A stretch of 40,278 nucleotides of DNA from Lachnospiraceae bacterium (lineage in GTDB: Bacteria > Bacillota > Clostridia > Lachnospirales > Lachnospiraceae): assembly GCA_017623815.1 (NCBI GenBank), contig JAGAOK010000011.1, positions 1 to 40,278 of the forward strand, given 5' to 3'. A program made the translations under genes and the position numbers. The notes below the pieces were generated by a model. The model saw nothing but the letters and a program-made list of their open reading frames with translations, did not search any database and was not told the DNA's origin. Position 1 is the stretch's first letter. Each line of letters opens with the position of its first letter. This document shows, in pieces, positions 27,776-35,806 of the stretch.

Positions 27776-29832
27776 TTATAAAATCTTTATATATCCGGAA
27801 GAGACATATGTTTCCATTTTCCTTTTTAATGGTATATGAGATTCTTCAATAAGTAAAGAGTCATTTTTCAAAATTTTTGCAACATCTTCCGCTGCGCTTT
27901 TAAGCATATCCGCATCCTGGTAGATATCCGCATAACGAAAACGGAATGCTCCGCTTTGCTCAATTCCCATAAAATCTCCCGGTCCGCGGAGTTTTAAGTC
28001 TTCCCCGGCTATTTCGAAGCCGTCATTTGAGTGATTGAGTATCTCCAGTCTCTCATTTTTTTCGGTCTTCTCTTCCGTCTCCATGAAAATGCAGTACGAC
28101 TGTGCATCGCCTCTTCCGACACGTCCCCGAATCTGATGAAGCGTCGCAAGGCCGAACCGCTCTGCATTCTCCACCATCATAACCGTGGCATTCGGAACGT
28201 TGATTCCGACTTCAATGACTGTCGTTGATACCAAAATGTCGATTTCACCATCCGAAAAGCGGTCCATAATCTCTGCCTTCTGCTTCGGTTTCATTTTCCC
28301 GTGAAGGTACGCAATCCGCACATTTTCTTCAAAAAACGGTCGAATAAACTTTGCATAATCGACAACGTTTTCCAGTTCTTCCATCACTCCCGGTTCCGCC
28401 ATCGGACAGATAATATAGATTTGATGTCCTTTCCGGATTTCGTCCTGCATGAATTTGTAAGCGGTCTGTCTGTAATTTTGATTGACCACACAGTTTTTAA
28501 TCGGAAGTCTTTCCGAAGGCACTTCTTTCATTTCCGTGATATCCATATCCCCGTACAGAATAAGTGCAAGGGATCTCGGAATCGGTGTCGCGCTCATGAC
28601 GATCGTGTGTATGTCGCCGCCTTTACTGACCAGCTTTTCACGCTGTTTTACCCCGAAACGGTGCTGCTCGTCGGTAACGACCAATGCAAGATTGTGAAAT
28701 ACCACCGCATCCTGAATGAGTGCATGGGTTCCTATAACAAGATTGCATGTACCATTTTCAATTGCAGCATAGATTTCACGTTTTTCCTTCGCTGTCTGCG
28801 CTCCGGTCAGCAGCACCGGCCGAAACGGCAGATCATATTTTTTTATCATGGACTGTACGGTCTCCATATGCTGGAGTGCCAGAACCTCGGTCGGAGCCAT
28901 CATCGCTCCCTGATAACCATTTGTCACACATAAAAGCAGGGCCAGAATCGCAACGATGGTCTTTCCGCTTCCCACATCTCCCTGAAGCAGGCGGTTCATA
29001 CAGGTTTCACCCAACATATCTGCCTTGATCTGGGCAAAAGCCTCTGCCTGCGATGCCGTCAGCTGATACGGGAGTTTTTCCAGAAGCAGTCCGGCGTCCG
29101 CAGTCTCGATCATCTCATGGCAGTTCTTTGTGCGCACCGACGAACTGTGCGATTTTACCGCCAGTAAAAAGAGCAAAAACTCTTCGTAGGCAAAACGTTT
29201 TCGCGCAGTCGCCGCGTCCGAAAGGTCTTCCGGTGCATGAAGCAGCTTAAGTGCCTGTTTTATAGGAAGAAAACCATACTTTTCCCGCAAGTCGTCCGGC
29301 AGAAACTCATCTACCTGCTCAATCCGGCTCAATGCATTCATGCAATGCTTGTATATCGCCTGATCGGTAAGCCCTTTCGTCCTTGTATATATCGGTACCA
29401 GCTGCTCCTCCAGCTTCTGATATTCCGACGGATCATACATTTTCGGATGGCTCATGAACACCATTTCGTTTTTCACATAGACAGTTCCGTAAAACACATG
29501 TGTTTTCCCGGTTTTATCGTATTTTTCAGATATGGCATATGATAAAATGATACCCATATCATTTGACCTTTTTGGTCAACAATCTGAAATTTAAGCAGGC
29601 TCGTCCCTCGCATCCTTGTCAATACCGGCACCGATTTTACCGTCGCAACAACAGCCTGCTTTAAGGCGCGCCCCGCACCTTTTAAATGCGGACCTGCCTT
29701 AGGATATCTCATATACTCCCTCGGAAAATGGTATAGCAAATCTTCGATTGTCTCAATATTCAATTTATGAAAAAGGGCAGCGTTTTTTTCACCGATGCCC
29801 TTTAAATCCATAATCGATTGTTCTATTTTCAT
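27776..29832 (-). CDS. recG: ATP-dependent DNA helicase RecG, split by a -1 frameshift
   Basis: RecG unwinds branched DNA and remodels stalled forks. It is in two frames. 29832-29473 encodes the N-terminal wedge part (119 residues from ATG 29832, DLKGIGEKNAALFHKL, LLYHFPREY). The rest, ending at 27776, lies in the -1 frame and holds the helicase core: Walker A GDVGSGKT, TDEQHRFG, SATPIPRSL, RGRVGRGDAQS. A -1 shift at GGGAAAA (29509-29503) joins IKPGK to THVFYG and gives 685 residues, the usual RecG length. The second part has no good start of its own (ATG 29557, weak ribosome site). This may be a one-base deletion, a sequencing error or programmed slippage. It lies 7 bp after yloV. Confidence 0.88.
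29503..29509 (-). other. Slippery heptamer G-GGA-AAA at the recG frameshift
   Basis: In the frame of the N-terminal part the codons read CCG GGA AAA CAC, an X-XXY-YYZ heptamer with X=G and Y=A. A -1 slip restores the family sequence exactly. It forms the left half of a 16-base palindrome, four A, CACATGTG, four T. No convincing stem-loop lies 5-9 bases downstream, so programmed frameshifting is unproven. Confidence 0.5.
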
Positions 29833-29839
29833 GAAACAC

Positions 29840-31510
29840 CTATTCTGCAGAAATCACGTAGTAATAGATTGGCTGACCGCCATACTGAAGCTCCACATCA
29901 CAGTCCGGAAATTTCTCTTCGATTGCTGCCTGAAGCGCTTCTGCGTCTTCTTCATCCACATCGCTTCCGTAATAGATGCTGATCAGTTCACAATCAGAAT
30001 CCTTCATCATCTCTTCTACCATTTCAACGGTCGTATCAAAGATGGTCTCGCCGACAGCGAGAATGGATTTGTCTCCGATTCCCATAATGTCGTTTTCTTT
30101 AATCACTTTATTATCGATTTCCGTATCACGAACTGCGTAAGTTACCTGACCGGTCTTGACATTTTCAATCTCTGCTGTCATCGCTGCCAGATTCTCTTCT
30201 CCGGAAAGTTCCGGAACAAAATTGATAATTGCAGCAATTCCCTGCGGAATTGTCTTGGTCGGAACCACAACAATTTCTTTATCCTCTGTCAGGTCTCTTG
30301 CCTGATTGGCTGCCATAACAATGTTCTTATTGTTCGGAAGAACATAGATAGTCTTAGCCGGAAGCGACTCAATCGCCTCTAAGATATCCTCCGTACTCGG
30401 ATTCATGGTCTGTCCGCCCTCAATGATGCGGTCAACTCCGAGGTCTTTGAAGATTGCATTGATACCTTCACCGATGGATACGCTGATAAATCCGTAATCT
30501 TTCCATTCTTCCGGTTCCACTTTGACCGGAACTGCGTCCGCATTCTTTTCTGCCTCTTTAAAAAGCTTCTCTTCATGTTCAAGGCGCATATTGTCAATCT
30601 TCATATTGGATAATGCACCGTAAGTGAGCGCACGCTGAATAGCCAACCCCGGATCGTTGGTATGTACGTGCACCTTAACGATATCATCATCTGCAACTAC
30701 CACAATCGAATCACCGATGGATTCAAGGAATGATTTAAAATCCATCTCATGCTTTACATTGAAGGTTTTGTTTAACATGATGATAAATTCCGTACAATAT
30801 CCGAATTTAATATCTGAAGTATCGATATCTGAGGTATCGATGCCTGTCTTTATAACTACAGGAGCTTCTACGATTGTAAGATCGAGTTCCTCCCCGCGGA
30901 ATGCTTTCTGAGCACCCTTGAGAACTTCTAAAAGTCCCTGACCGCCGGAATCCACAACCCCTGCCTGTTTCAGAACCGGAAGCATATCAGGTGTCTTATT
31001 GAGAACTTCCTGTGCATAGTCGATAACAGAATCAATAAACTGATCCATATCCTCGGTCCCCTCAAACTCAGCAGCTTTTTCATACGCGCCTTTTGCCACG
31101 GTAAGAATGGTACCTTCTTTCGGTTTCATTACCGCTTTATATGCGCTTTCTACTGCTTTTTCAAACGCTGCGATCAAATCATCTACCGTGATGTCACCTT
31201 CCACTTCACCGAGTACTTTGCACATACCACGGAACAACTGGGAAAGGATAACTCCCGAATTACCTCTGGCACCGCGAAGGGAACCGGATGAAATCGCCTT
31301 TGAGATTTCTTTTAATCCTGCATCCTTAGGAAGTGCTGCCACCTCTTTGGCCGCAGACATGATTGTGAGTGTCATGTTGGTACCGGTATCACCGTCCGGA
31401 ACCGGAAATACATTTAACTCATTGATATATTCTTTTTTTGCCTCAAGATTTTTTGCTCCGGCAATAAACATACTTCGGAGCAGTTTTGCATCTATAACAT
31501 TGAATGCCAC
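29840..31510 (-). CDS. yloV: DAK2 domain protein YloV (FakA-like fatty acid kinase)
   Basis: 556 residues. The N-terminal DhaL/DAK2 domain has ELNVFPVPDGDTGTNMTLT, the Mg-ADP-binding loop, and GSLRGARGNSGVILSQLFRG. A middle domain and a C-terminal DegV-like domain follow (from about residue 300). FakA phosphorylates fatty acids bound to FakB/DegV proteins for phospholipid synthesis. The start is GTG 31510, fixed by GAGGAGG 8 bases upstream. It stands 14 bp after the asp23 gene, the usual yloU-yloV pair, with recG and a degV gene downstream. Confidence 0.93.
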   Translation of the reverse strand: MAFNVIDAKLLRSMFIAGAKNLEAKKEYINELNVFPVPDGDTGTNMTLTIMSAAKEVAALPKDAGLKEISKAISSGSLRGARGNSGVILSQLFRGMCKVLGEVEGDITVDDLIAAFEKAVESAYKAVMKPKEGTILTVAKGAYEKAAEFEGTEDMDQFIDSVIDYAQEVLNKTPDMLPVLKQAGVVDSGGQGLLEVLKGAQKAFRGEELDLTIVEAPVVIKTGIDTSDIDTSDIKFGYCTEFIIMLNKTFNVKHEMDFKSFLESIGDSIVVVADDDIVKVHVHTNDPGLAIQRALTYGALSNMKIDNMRLEHEEKLFKEAEKNADAVPVKVEPEEWKDYGFISVSIGEGINAIFKDLGVDRIIEGGQTMNPSTEDILEAIESLPAKTIYVLPNNKNIVMAANQARDLTEDKEIVVVPTKTIPQGIAAIINFVPELSGEENLAAMTAEIENVKTGQVTYAVRDTEIDNKVIKENDIMGIGDKSILAVGETIFDTTVEMVEEMMKDSDCELISIYYGSDVDEEDAEALQAAIEEKFPDCDVELQYGGQPIYYYVISAE

Positions 31511-31524
31511 GATTGTTTCCTCCT

Positions 31525-31881
31525 CTAGTCGATTACTCTTACGCCTTCCACAAAGACATTTACTTTTTCAACCGGAAGTCCTGTAAACTCTTCCACTTTA
31601 TATTTTACATTACTGGTCAAATTATCCGAAACGGCTAAAATATTTACTCCGTATGCCACAATCAGATGAAAATCGATCACAAGCTTATTGTTATTTACAT
31701 GAACACATACGCCTGTGGAAAGATTATCCATCTTTAACAATTTAACAAAGCCATCTTTTACATTCACGCTCGCCATACCGACAATACCGAAACATTCTAC
31801 TGCAACACTGCCTGCGTAATTTGCAATAACTTCACTATCAATCGTAATATTTCCGAGGTGTGTATTCATTAATGTTTTCAT
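31525..31881 (-). CDS. yloU: Asp23/Gls24 family envelope stress protein (YloU)
   Basis: 118 residues, a typical Asp23 domain: GNITIDSEVIANYAGSVAVE at the start, ending LPVEKVNVFVEGVRV. Proteins of this family associate with the membrane or envelope and often precede yloV. GGAGGAG lies before ATG 31881 and a TATAAT-type promoter is upstream. It is probably the first gene of the long run down to 20935. Confidence 0.93.
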   Translation of the reverse strand: MKTLMNTHLGNITIDSEVIANYAGSVAVECFGIVGMASVNVKDGFVKLLKMDNLSTGVCVHVNNNKLVIDFHLIVAYGVNILAVSDNLTSNVKYKVEEFTGLPVEKVNVFVEGVRVID

Positions 31882-31914
31882 ACCTTCTCCTCCTTGGATG
31901 ATTCTCTATAGGTG

Positions 31915-31943
31915 ATTATACCCTTTTTTTTGAAAAAATGGAA
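31915..31943 (-). promoter_or_regulatory. Promoter of the asp23-yloV-recG run
   Basis: On the minus strand a perfect TATAAT (31920-31915) follows a weak -35 box TTCCAT (31943-31938) with a 17-base spacer that is almost only A and T runs. The start would be near 31908, about 27 bases before the asp23 ATG. Confidence 0.6.
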
Positions 31944-31962
31944 GCAAAAAAATAATTTCTGC

Positions 31963-31991
31963 TTGCATTCGTAAATTTTTTCTGCTAAAAT
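31963..31991 (+). promoter_or_regulatory. Promoter of rpmB
   Basis: TTGCAT (31963-31968), 17 bases, TAAAAT (31986-31991). The ribosome site TAGGAGGTG follows at 32025-32033, so the leader is about 40 bases. No L28-binding structure is obvious. Confidence 0.65.
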
Positions 31992-32038
31992 ATGCTTGTT
32001 GTGAGTTTAGAGACTATTATAGTTTAGGAGGTGCGATC

Positions 32039-32224
32039 ATGGCTAAGTGTGATGTTTGTGGTAAAGGCGTTCATTTTGGTAACAACGTCAGCCATTCTAA
32101 TAGAAAATCTAACCGCATTTGGAATGCAAACGTAAAAAATGTTAAGTGTAAAGTAAATGGTGCTACTAAGACAATGCATGTATGTACATCTTGTTTAAGA
32201 GCCGGTAAAGTTGAAAGAGCTTAA
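32039..32224 (+). CDS. rpmB: 50S ribosomal protein L28
   Basis: 61 residues, full length for bacterial L28. It starts AKCDVCGKGVHFGNNVSHS and ends CTSCLRAGKVERA; the two CxxC pairs make this the zinc-binding (C+) form. It is transcribed alone on the plus strand, divergent from asp23. That rpmB/asp23 divergence is conserved in many Firmicutes. Its own promoter, strong ribosome site and terminator are all visible. Confidence 0.98.
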   Translation: MAKCDVCGKGVHFGNNVSHSNRKSNRIWNANVKNVKCKVNGATKTMHVCTSCLRAGKVERA

Positions 32225-32254
32225 TCATTAAACTTTAGATTTTTCACAAAAACG

Positions 32255-32284
32255 AAGGAACCATGCAAATGGTTCCTTTTCTTT
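32255..32284. terminator. Bidirectional intrinsic terminator
   Basis: AAGGAACCAT (32255-32264), loop GCAA, ATGGTTCCTT (32269-32278), then a T-rich tail TTCTTTTT for rpmB. Read leftwards the same stem is followed by CGTTTTTG and serves the J-domain gene, which ends at 32311. Confidence 0.85.
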
Positions 32285-32310
32285 TTCCTTCTATGACATT
32301 TTACGACATT

Positions 32311-32904
32311 TTACGCTTTCTTCTGATACGTGATACTCTTTTTCAAAATATCATATTCTCTGTTGATCTTTTGAAGCATCGTTTTATCCCCGCACAAATT
32401 ATCCGGGTGATATATCTTAATCAGATCCTTATATCGCTTTTTCAGCGCCAGAGGATGTGTGACCCCCCGGAAGAAAAACGTCTCATCCGCAGACAGTTCT
32501 TCTGCGAGCGGCTGAAATTCCTCTGACTGCTGTTGCTCATATTTCTTATATTCATATGCACGCTTTTTTGCTTCGAAGCTTCTGCGGTCTGCATCAAGCT
32601 GTTTAAATCCCATCTCAAGAATCTTAAACTTTTTATCAAAAAAGCTTTGTTCTTCTTCCAGTTTTTTACGTTCTTCCCGAATTTTACCGGTCCAATCGTG
32701 CATCTGCGTCTTGAATTCTTCTTTTTCACGTGCAAATCTTTTCTTTTCCTCTGCAAGTCTTTGCTCGTCCATTTTTACCAGATCCGCCTGCTCGCGTAAC
32801 AGTTTACCGGCTCTGGACAACTCTTCCCTTAGACCTTCCAGACGCATATTTTCTTTAAACAGCCAGTTCTTAAGCCGCGTATCTTCACTCTTTTCCATTT
32901 CCAT
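32311..32904 (-). CDS. Coiled-coil protein with C-terminal J-domain
   Basis: 197 residues. Residues about 10-125 are a charged heptad-rich coiled coil (EEKKRFAREKEEFKTQM). The last 50 residues form the core of a J-domain: PLALKKRYKDLIKIYHPDN with the HPD triad at 166-168, then LQKINREYDIL. J-domains stimulate DnaK ATPase. The J-domain sits at the C-terminus and lacks the Gly/Phe and zinc regions of DnaJ, so this is a class III J-protein in which the coiled coil probably chooses the client. The target is unknown. It stands 20 bp after a candidate 48-residue ORF and ends at the bidirectional terminator. Confidence 0.85.
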   Translation of the reverse strand: MEMEKSEDTRLKNWLFKENMRLEGLREELSRAGKLLREQADLVKMDEQRLAEEKKRFAREKEEFKTQMHDWTGKIREERKKLEEEQSFFDKKFKILEMGFKQLDADRRSFEAKKRAYEYKKYEQQQSEEFQPLAEELSADETFFFRGVTHPLALKKRYKDLIKIYHPDNLCGDKTMLQKINREYDILKKSITYQKKA

Positions 32905-32924
32905 TACGTCATCTCCGCAAATTC

Positions 32925-33071
32925 CTAACAGCAGCCACCGTCAAACAGATTATAACCGAGAAGCAAAAGGACAGCTATCAGGATTACCGCAACAAATACA
33001 GTATCAATAAACAGCATAAGCATCATTCCGATGGCCATACTGAAACTACATAGACCCAAGATCCGTTTCAT
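32925..33071 (-). CDS. Candidate 48-residue membrane microprotein
   Basis: An open frame from ATG 33071 to TAG 32925: MKRILGLCSFSMAIGM, then a long hydrophobic stretch, and GYNLFDGGCC at the end. It predicts two closely spaced or one long membrane helix with a terminal Cys-Cys pair. The ribosome site is weak (AAATGG-like), so translation is not certain. Composition is strongly non-random for a membrane peptide and the gap between ytfJ and the J-domain gene is otherwise unexplained. No function assigned. Confidence 0.6.
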   Translation of the reverse strand: MKRILGLCSFSMAIGMMLMLFIDTVFVAVILIAVLLLLGYNLFDGGCC

Positions 33072-33136
33072 GACACACAGATCCATTTCTTTTTATTATC
33101 TTATGCATTCTATTGACAAAATATTCCGGCTACTTT

Positions 33137-33526
33137 TTAAACTTCATTTTCCGGGAAAGCAATAGATGCGGCTGCTTCGTCGCTTGGCATCTCTTCTTTC
33201 TCTGTCGTAAACTTGTCCACCAGCTCCGGAATCATATCTATAATCTTTGTAATCGTATTCTGATCCTTCACACTCACCAGTTTGGTCTGTCCGTTTTTAA
33301 TCACCAATACCGCACTCGGTGACATTTTTCCTGTCACTCCGCCGAATCCGCCGTTTTTCACATCACCGGCCGTTGCTCCCGCTCCGACACCAAACGAAAC
33401 ATCTACAAGCGGAAGGATAATCGTATCCCCAATCTGTGTCGCCTCTCCGACCACTGTTTTCGTTGACAGAAAATGATCTACGCCGCCAAGTAATGATGCC
33501 ACTACATCTGAAAAATTATTCGTCAT
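33137..33526 (-). CDS. ytfJ: Sporulation protein YtfJ (GerW family)
   Basis: 129 residues, YtfJ/GerW family. Signatures: VGEATQIGDTIILPLVDVSFG, a Gly-rich GAGATAGDVKNGGFGGVTGK and SPSAVLVIKNGQTKLV. B. subtilis GerW is needed for normal spore germination, though the family also occurs in non-spore-formers. It lies 13 bp after a DUF2953 gene, the same neighbour as in B. subtilis (ytfI-ytfJ). Confidence 0.93.
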   Translation of the reverse strand: MTNNFSDVVASLLGGVDHFLSTKTVVGEATQIGDTIILPLVDVSFGVGAGATAGDVKNGGFGGVTGKMSPSAVLVIKNGQTKLVSVKDQNTITKIIDMIPELVDKFTTEKEEMPSDEAAASIAFPENEV

Positions 33527-33539
33527 ATTAATCTCCCTT

Positions 33540-34511
33540 CTACGAGTTCATAAGTATTTTACGAAGTACTTTTATATCTTTATCAAACAATATTGTCCAG
33601 GCGGCTCTTAGAAAGACAAACAACGTAATACGTCCTTTGAAATAAAAGTCGCCCTCATATATTTTGTTTTCAAAATCCGGTTCTATCATAACATATTTCC
33701 CGATAAATGGATATAGCATACCCAAATATCCGCACATTTGTCCTGTACTTCCGGGATCTCCGGTTCCGAAATGAAATTTCACCAATCCTTTTCTCGGGCG
33801 TATACTTTTCCAAATCTTGTACAAAGTCTTTTTGGCTGTCTGAAAAGCCCGCTGCGTTTCCTCTCGCTGCCAGATCTCATAATAGTAGGAAGCTTTTTCT
33901 TTGATTTCTATTCCTTTGTCGCGAATCCCTTTCAGTTTCTGGATCAGAGAAAGGATCTTCTCCTTCAGTGTACGGACAAAAATCTGAATCTTTTCCCACA
34001 AAGTTACCTTTTCCGCTTCCGGTTCTGTATCAGTTTGCTTTTCCGCTTCCGGCTTTGTTTGCGGCTTTGCGCTGGTTTTCATTTTTTCTTCCGCCTGCAC
34101 CCGCGGCTTTATCTCCGCTTCCGCCTCTGTTTGCAGACTTGTTTCTATCTTTGTTTTCCGAGTCTTTTCTGCCTTCTTGGCTTTCTTCGCTTTTTTCTGC
34201 TCTTTCTTCGCTTTTTTCTGCTCTTTCTTCTCTTTCACCTCGTCCGACGGAAAGAAATCATAAATCGTAAATCCAAATAGCTTTACTTTTCCTTCCAGAT
34301 TCTCTTCCTGATATTTCACAAATACATGCAGGAGCGGAAACAGGTATCGAATTCGAAGCATAGCGTATGGCTTGTCCTCATAAAAGCTACCCTCTGCCCG
34401 ATAACAAAACGGTACAAAGACAAGCAGAAGAACCAGCAAAAGCACAATCCCTAATACGACCAGCAGTGCTATCCCTATTATTTTTAAAACAAGTAATAAA
34501 ATGTGCATCAA
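33540..34511 (-). CDS. DUF2953 membrane-anchored protein (YtfI-like)
   Basis: 323 residues. One strong N-terminal membrane helix (about 5-32, nearly all Leu/Val/Ile) is followed by a DUF2953-like segment (YAMLRIRYLFPLLHVFVKY). A long Lys/Glu/Ala-rich low-complexity insert spans about 95-165. The conserved C-terminal half has KFHFGTGDPGSTGQMCGYLGMLYPF and FENKIYEGDFYFKGRI. DUF2953 genes pair with ytfJ, which suggests a shared sporulation or envelope role. The insert contains a perfect 21 bp tandem duplication. Start overlap with the upstream gene is 4 bp. Confidence 0.88.
   Translation of the reverse strand: MMHILLLVLKIIGIALLVVLGIVLLLVLLLVFVPFCYRAEGSFYEDKPYAMLRIRYLFPLLHVFVKYQEENLEGKVKLFGFTIYDFFPSDEVKEKKEQKKAKKEQKKAKKAKKAEKTRKTKIETSLQTEAEAEIKPRVQAEEKMKTSAKPQTKPEAEKQTDTEPEAEKVTLWEKIQIFVRTLKEKILSLIQKLKGIRDKGIEIKEKASYYYEIWQREETQRAFQTAKKTLYKIWKSIRPRKGLVKFHFGTGDPGSTGQMCGYLGMLYPFIGKYVMIEPDFENKIYEGDFYFKGRITLFVFLRAAWTILFDKDIKVLRKILMNS
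34181..34231 (-). repeat. 21 bp tandem duplication in the DUF2953 gene
   Basis: Two perfect 21-base copies (34181-34201, 34202-34222) plus a partial third. They encode KKAKKEQ-type heptads in the basic linker. The unit is a multiple of three, so the frame is kept. Confidence 0.85.
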
Positions 34512-34840
34512 TATCTCCGAAACAAGGTATCCTTCTTTGCAACCAGCTCCTGCTTAAACTCTTTCATCCCATATATCTTTGAAAAAGAAACAACCAGCCT
34601 TGATGCCAGTTCCACTGCGCTCTCTTTCCCCTTGGCAATGCCAAGAACATAGAGATCTTTTTTCGGGTACCCTTTTTGTTTTAAATTGGAACAATCAATA
34701 ATGTCAAATATATCATTATTCTTCGACAGACAGATGAGATACGTATCCATCAGCCCTGCATTCATTCTGATTTTACGCAAAATCGAATTTCTTTTTTTGA
34801 TACAGGCTTCATCCGTCACAAGTTCTTTCAATACATACAT
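34508..34840 (-). CDS. Small conserved protein of unknown function
   Basis: 110 residues, no signal peptide or membrane helix, mixed alpha/beta (MDTYLICLSKNNDIFDIIDCSN, VLGIAKGKESAVELASRLV). I do not recognise the family. Its stop overlaps the DUF2953 start by 4 bp, so the two are co-translated and a shared function with DUF2953/YtfJ is plausible. GGAG lies 6 bases before ATG 34840, just after the NUDIX terminator, so its transcription depends on readthrough or a promoter I cannot identify. Confidence 0.8.
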   Translation of the reverse strand: MYVLKELVTDEACIKKRNSILRKIRMNAGLMDTYLICLSKNNDIFDIIDCSNLKQKGYPKKDLYVLGIAKGKESAVELASRLVVSFSKIYGMKEFKQELVAKKDTLFRRY

Positions 34841-34854
34841 GTCAAACTCCGCTT

Positions 34855-34884
34855 TTAAAAAAAGAAGGCAAAAATATGCCTTCT
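34855..34884 (-). terminator. Intrinsic terminator after the NUDIX gene
   Basis: On the minus strand AGAAGGCA (34884-34877), a 6-base loop, TGCCTTCT (34870-34863), then a run of T from 34863 to 34857. It lies 6 bp beyond the NUDIX stop codon. Confidence 0.82.
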
Positions 34885-34890
34885 CTTTTC

Positions 34891-35343
34891 TTAAAAGTAC
34901 TTTTTATTTCCCCATAGATTGCTGCGTTTTAAATCAATATATTCTGCATATGCTTTTTCCAAAATTTGCTTTTCATTCGAAAATTTCAGAAGATGATATG
35001 CTTCATGATATTTATAATACCCAGAATCCACAAAGAATTCCTCGCGCTGTGGTTTACTGTAATAGCTGTCAGCCATCATTAAATACCAATGAACGCTTTT
35101 CGTTACTGTATCGTCCGGCACATTAAACGTATAATCACTTTTTCCAATGTACTTGATGATCGAAGCTCTCGCTCCGGATTCTTCAAGGACCTCTCTCAGC
35201 GCCGTATCTTTATACTCTTCATCCGGTTCGACAGTTCCCTTTGGTAAAACCCATCCCTCATATTTGTTCTTAATATTTTTATAAAGTAGCAGGATCTTAC
35301 CTCGAAAAATAACCACACCGCCACAGCTTGTTGCTTCAATCAT
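34891..35343 (-). CDS. NUDIX hydrolase
   Basis: 150 residues. The NUDIX box is complete: GTVEPDEEYKDTALREVLEE followed by SGA, with all three metal-binding Glu positions. GWVLPKG precedes it. Such enzymes cleave nucleoside diphosphate derivatives; the substrate (dinucleoside polyphosphate, NDP-sugar, 8-oxo-dNTP or other) cannot be read from the motif. AGGAGGG precedes ATG 35343. It has its own promoter and terminator, so it appears to be transcribed mainly alone. Confidence 0.93.
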   Translation of the reverse strand: MIEATSCGGVVIFRGKILLLYKNIKNKYEGWVLPKGTVEPDEEYKDTALREVLEESGARASIIKYIGKSDYTFNVPDDTVTKSVHWYLMMADSYYSKPQREEFFVDSGYYKYHEAYHLLKFSNEKQILEKAYAEYIDLKRSNLWGNKKYF

Positions 35344-35388
35344 TGCAAACCCTCCTGTCTGGCGTGTAATTTAACAACACATGCATTT

Positions 35389-35417
35389 AGTATAAAACAG
35401 ATTGTCCATTCATGCAA
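35389..35417 (-). promoter_or_regulatory. Promoter of the NUDIX gene
   Basis: On the minus strand TTGCAT (35417-35412), 17 bases, TATACT (35394-35389). The predicted start is near 35382, about 38 bases before the ATG. Confidence 0.7.
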
Positions 35418-35435
35418 GACAGGAATTTAAGTTAC

Positions 35436-35792
35436 TTATACCATTTTTGCGATTACATCAAGAATTTCCTGCTGATCAAATGGCTTGGTCAGGAATTCGT
35501 TCGCACCGGCTTTGATACAATCAATCATTTTATTTTTCTGTCCGGCAGCTGTCACCATTACAACTTTTGCATCACCGTCAAGCGCCTTGATCATCTTAAG
35601 AGCTTCTACTCCGTCAACGATCGGCATTGTAATATCCAGTGTAATTACGTCCGGTCTTAACGCCTGAAACTTCTGAACACCATCCTGTCCGTTTACCGCT
35701 TCGTCCAGAATCTCATGTCCGTTAGACTCTAAAATACTTCTGAGCATCTTTCTTGATGTTCTGGAATCATCTACAATTAAAATCTTAGCCAT
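35436..35792 (-). CDS. cheY: CheY-like single-domain response regulator
   Basis: 118 residues, a receiver domain only. The acidic pair is Asp8-Asp9 (LIVDDSR), the phospho-acceptor Asp53 (ITLDITMP), with Thr81 and Lys103 (FLTKPF) as the conserved switch residues. In chemotaxis, phospho-CheY binds the flagellar switch. The CheX-like gene is 14 bp upstream and probably encodes its phosphatase. No histidine kinase is in the window. Confidence 0.93.
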   Translation of the reverse strand: MAKILIVDDSRTSRKMLRSILESNGHEILDEAVNGQDGVQKFQALRPDVITLDITMPIVDGVEALKMIKALDGDAKVVMVTAAGQKNKMIDCIKAGANEFLTKPFDQQEILDVIAKMV

Positions 35793-35806
35793 CGCTTCTC
35801 GACCTC

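Noticed and set aside
28301-28933. 210-codon plus-strand frame over recG
   Set aside because: Antisense to helicase motifs that fully explain the sequence.
33072-33136. Promoter TTGTCA upstream of the 48-residue frame
   Set aside because: No -10 box at 16-18 bases spacing is convincing; kept only as a remark.
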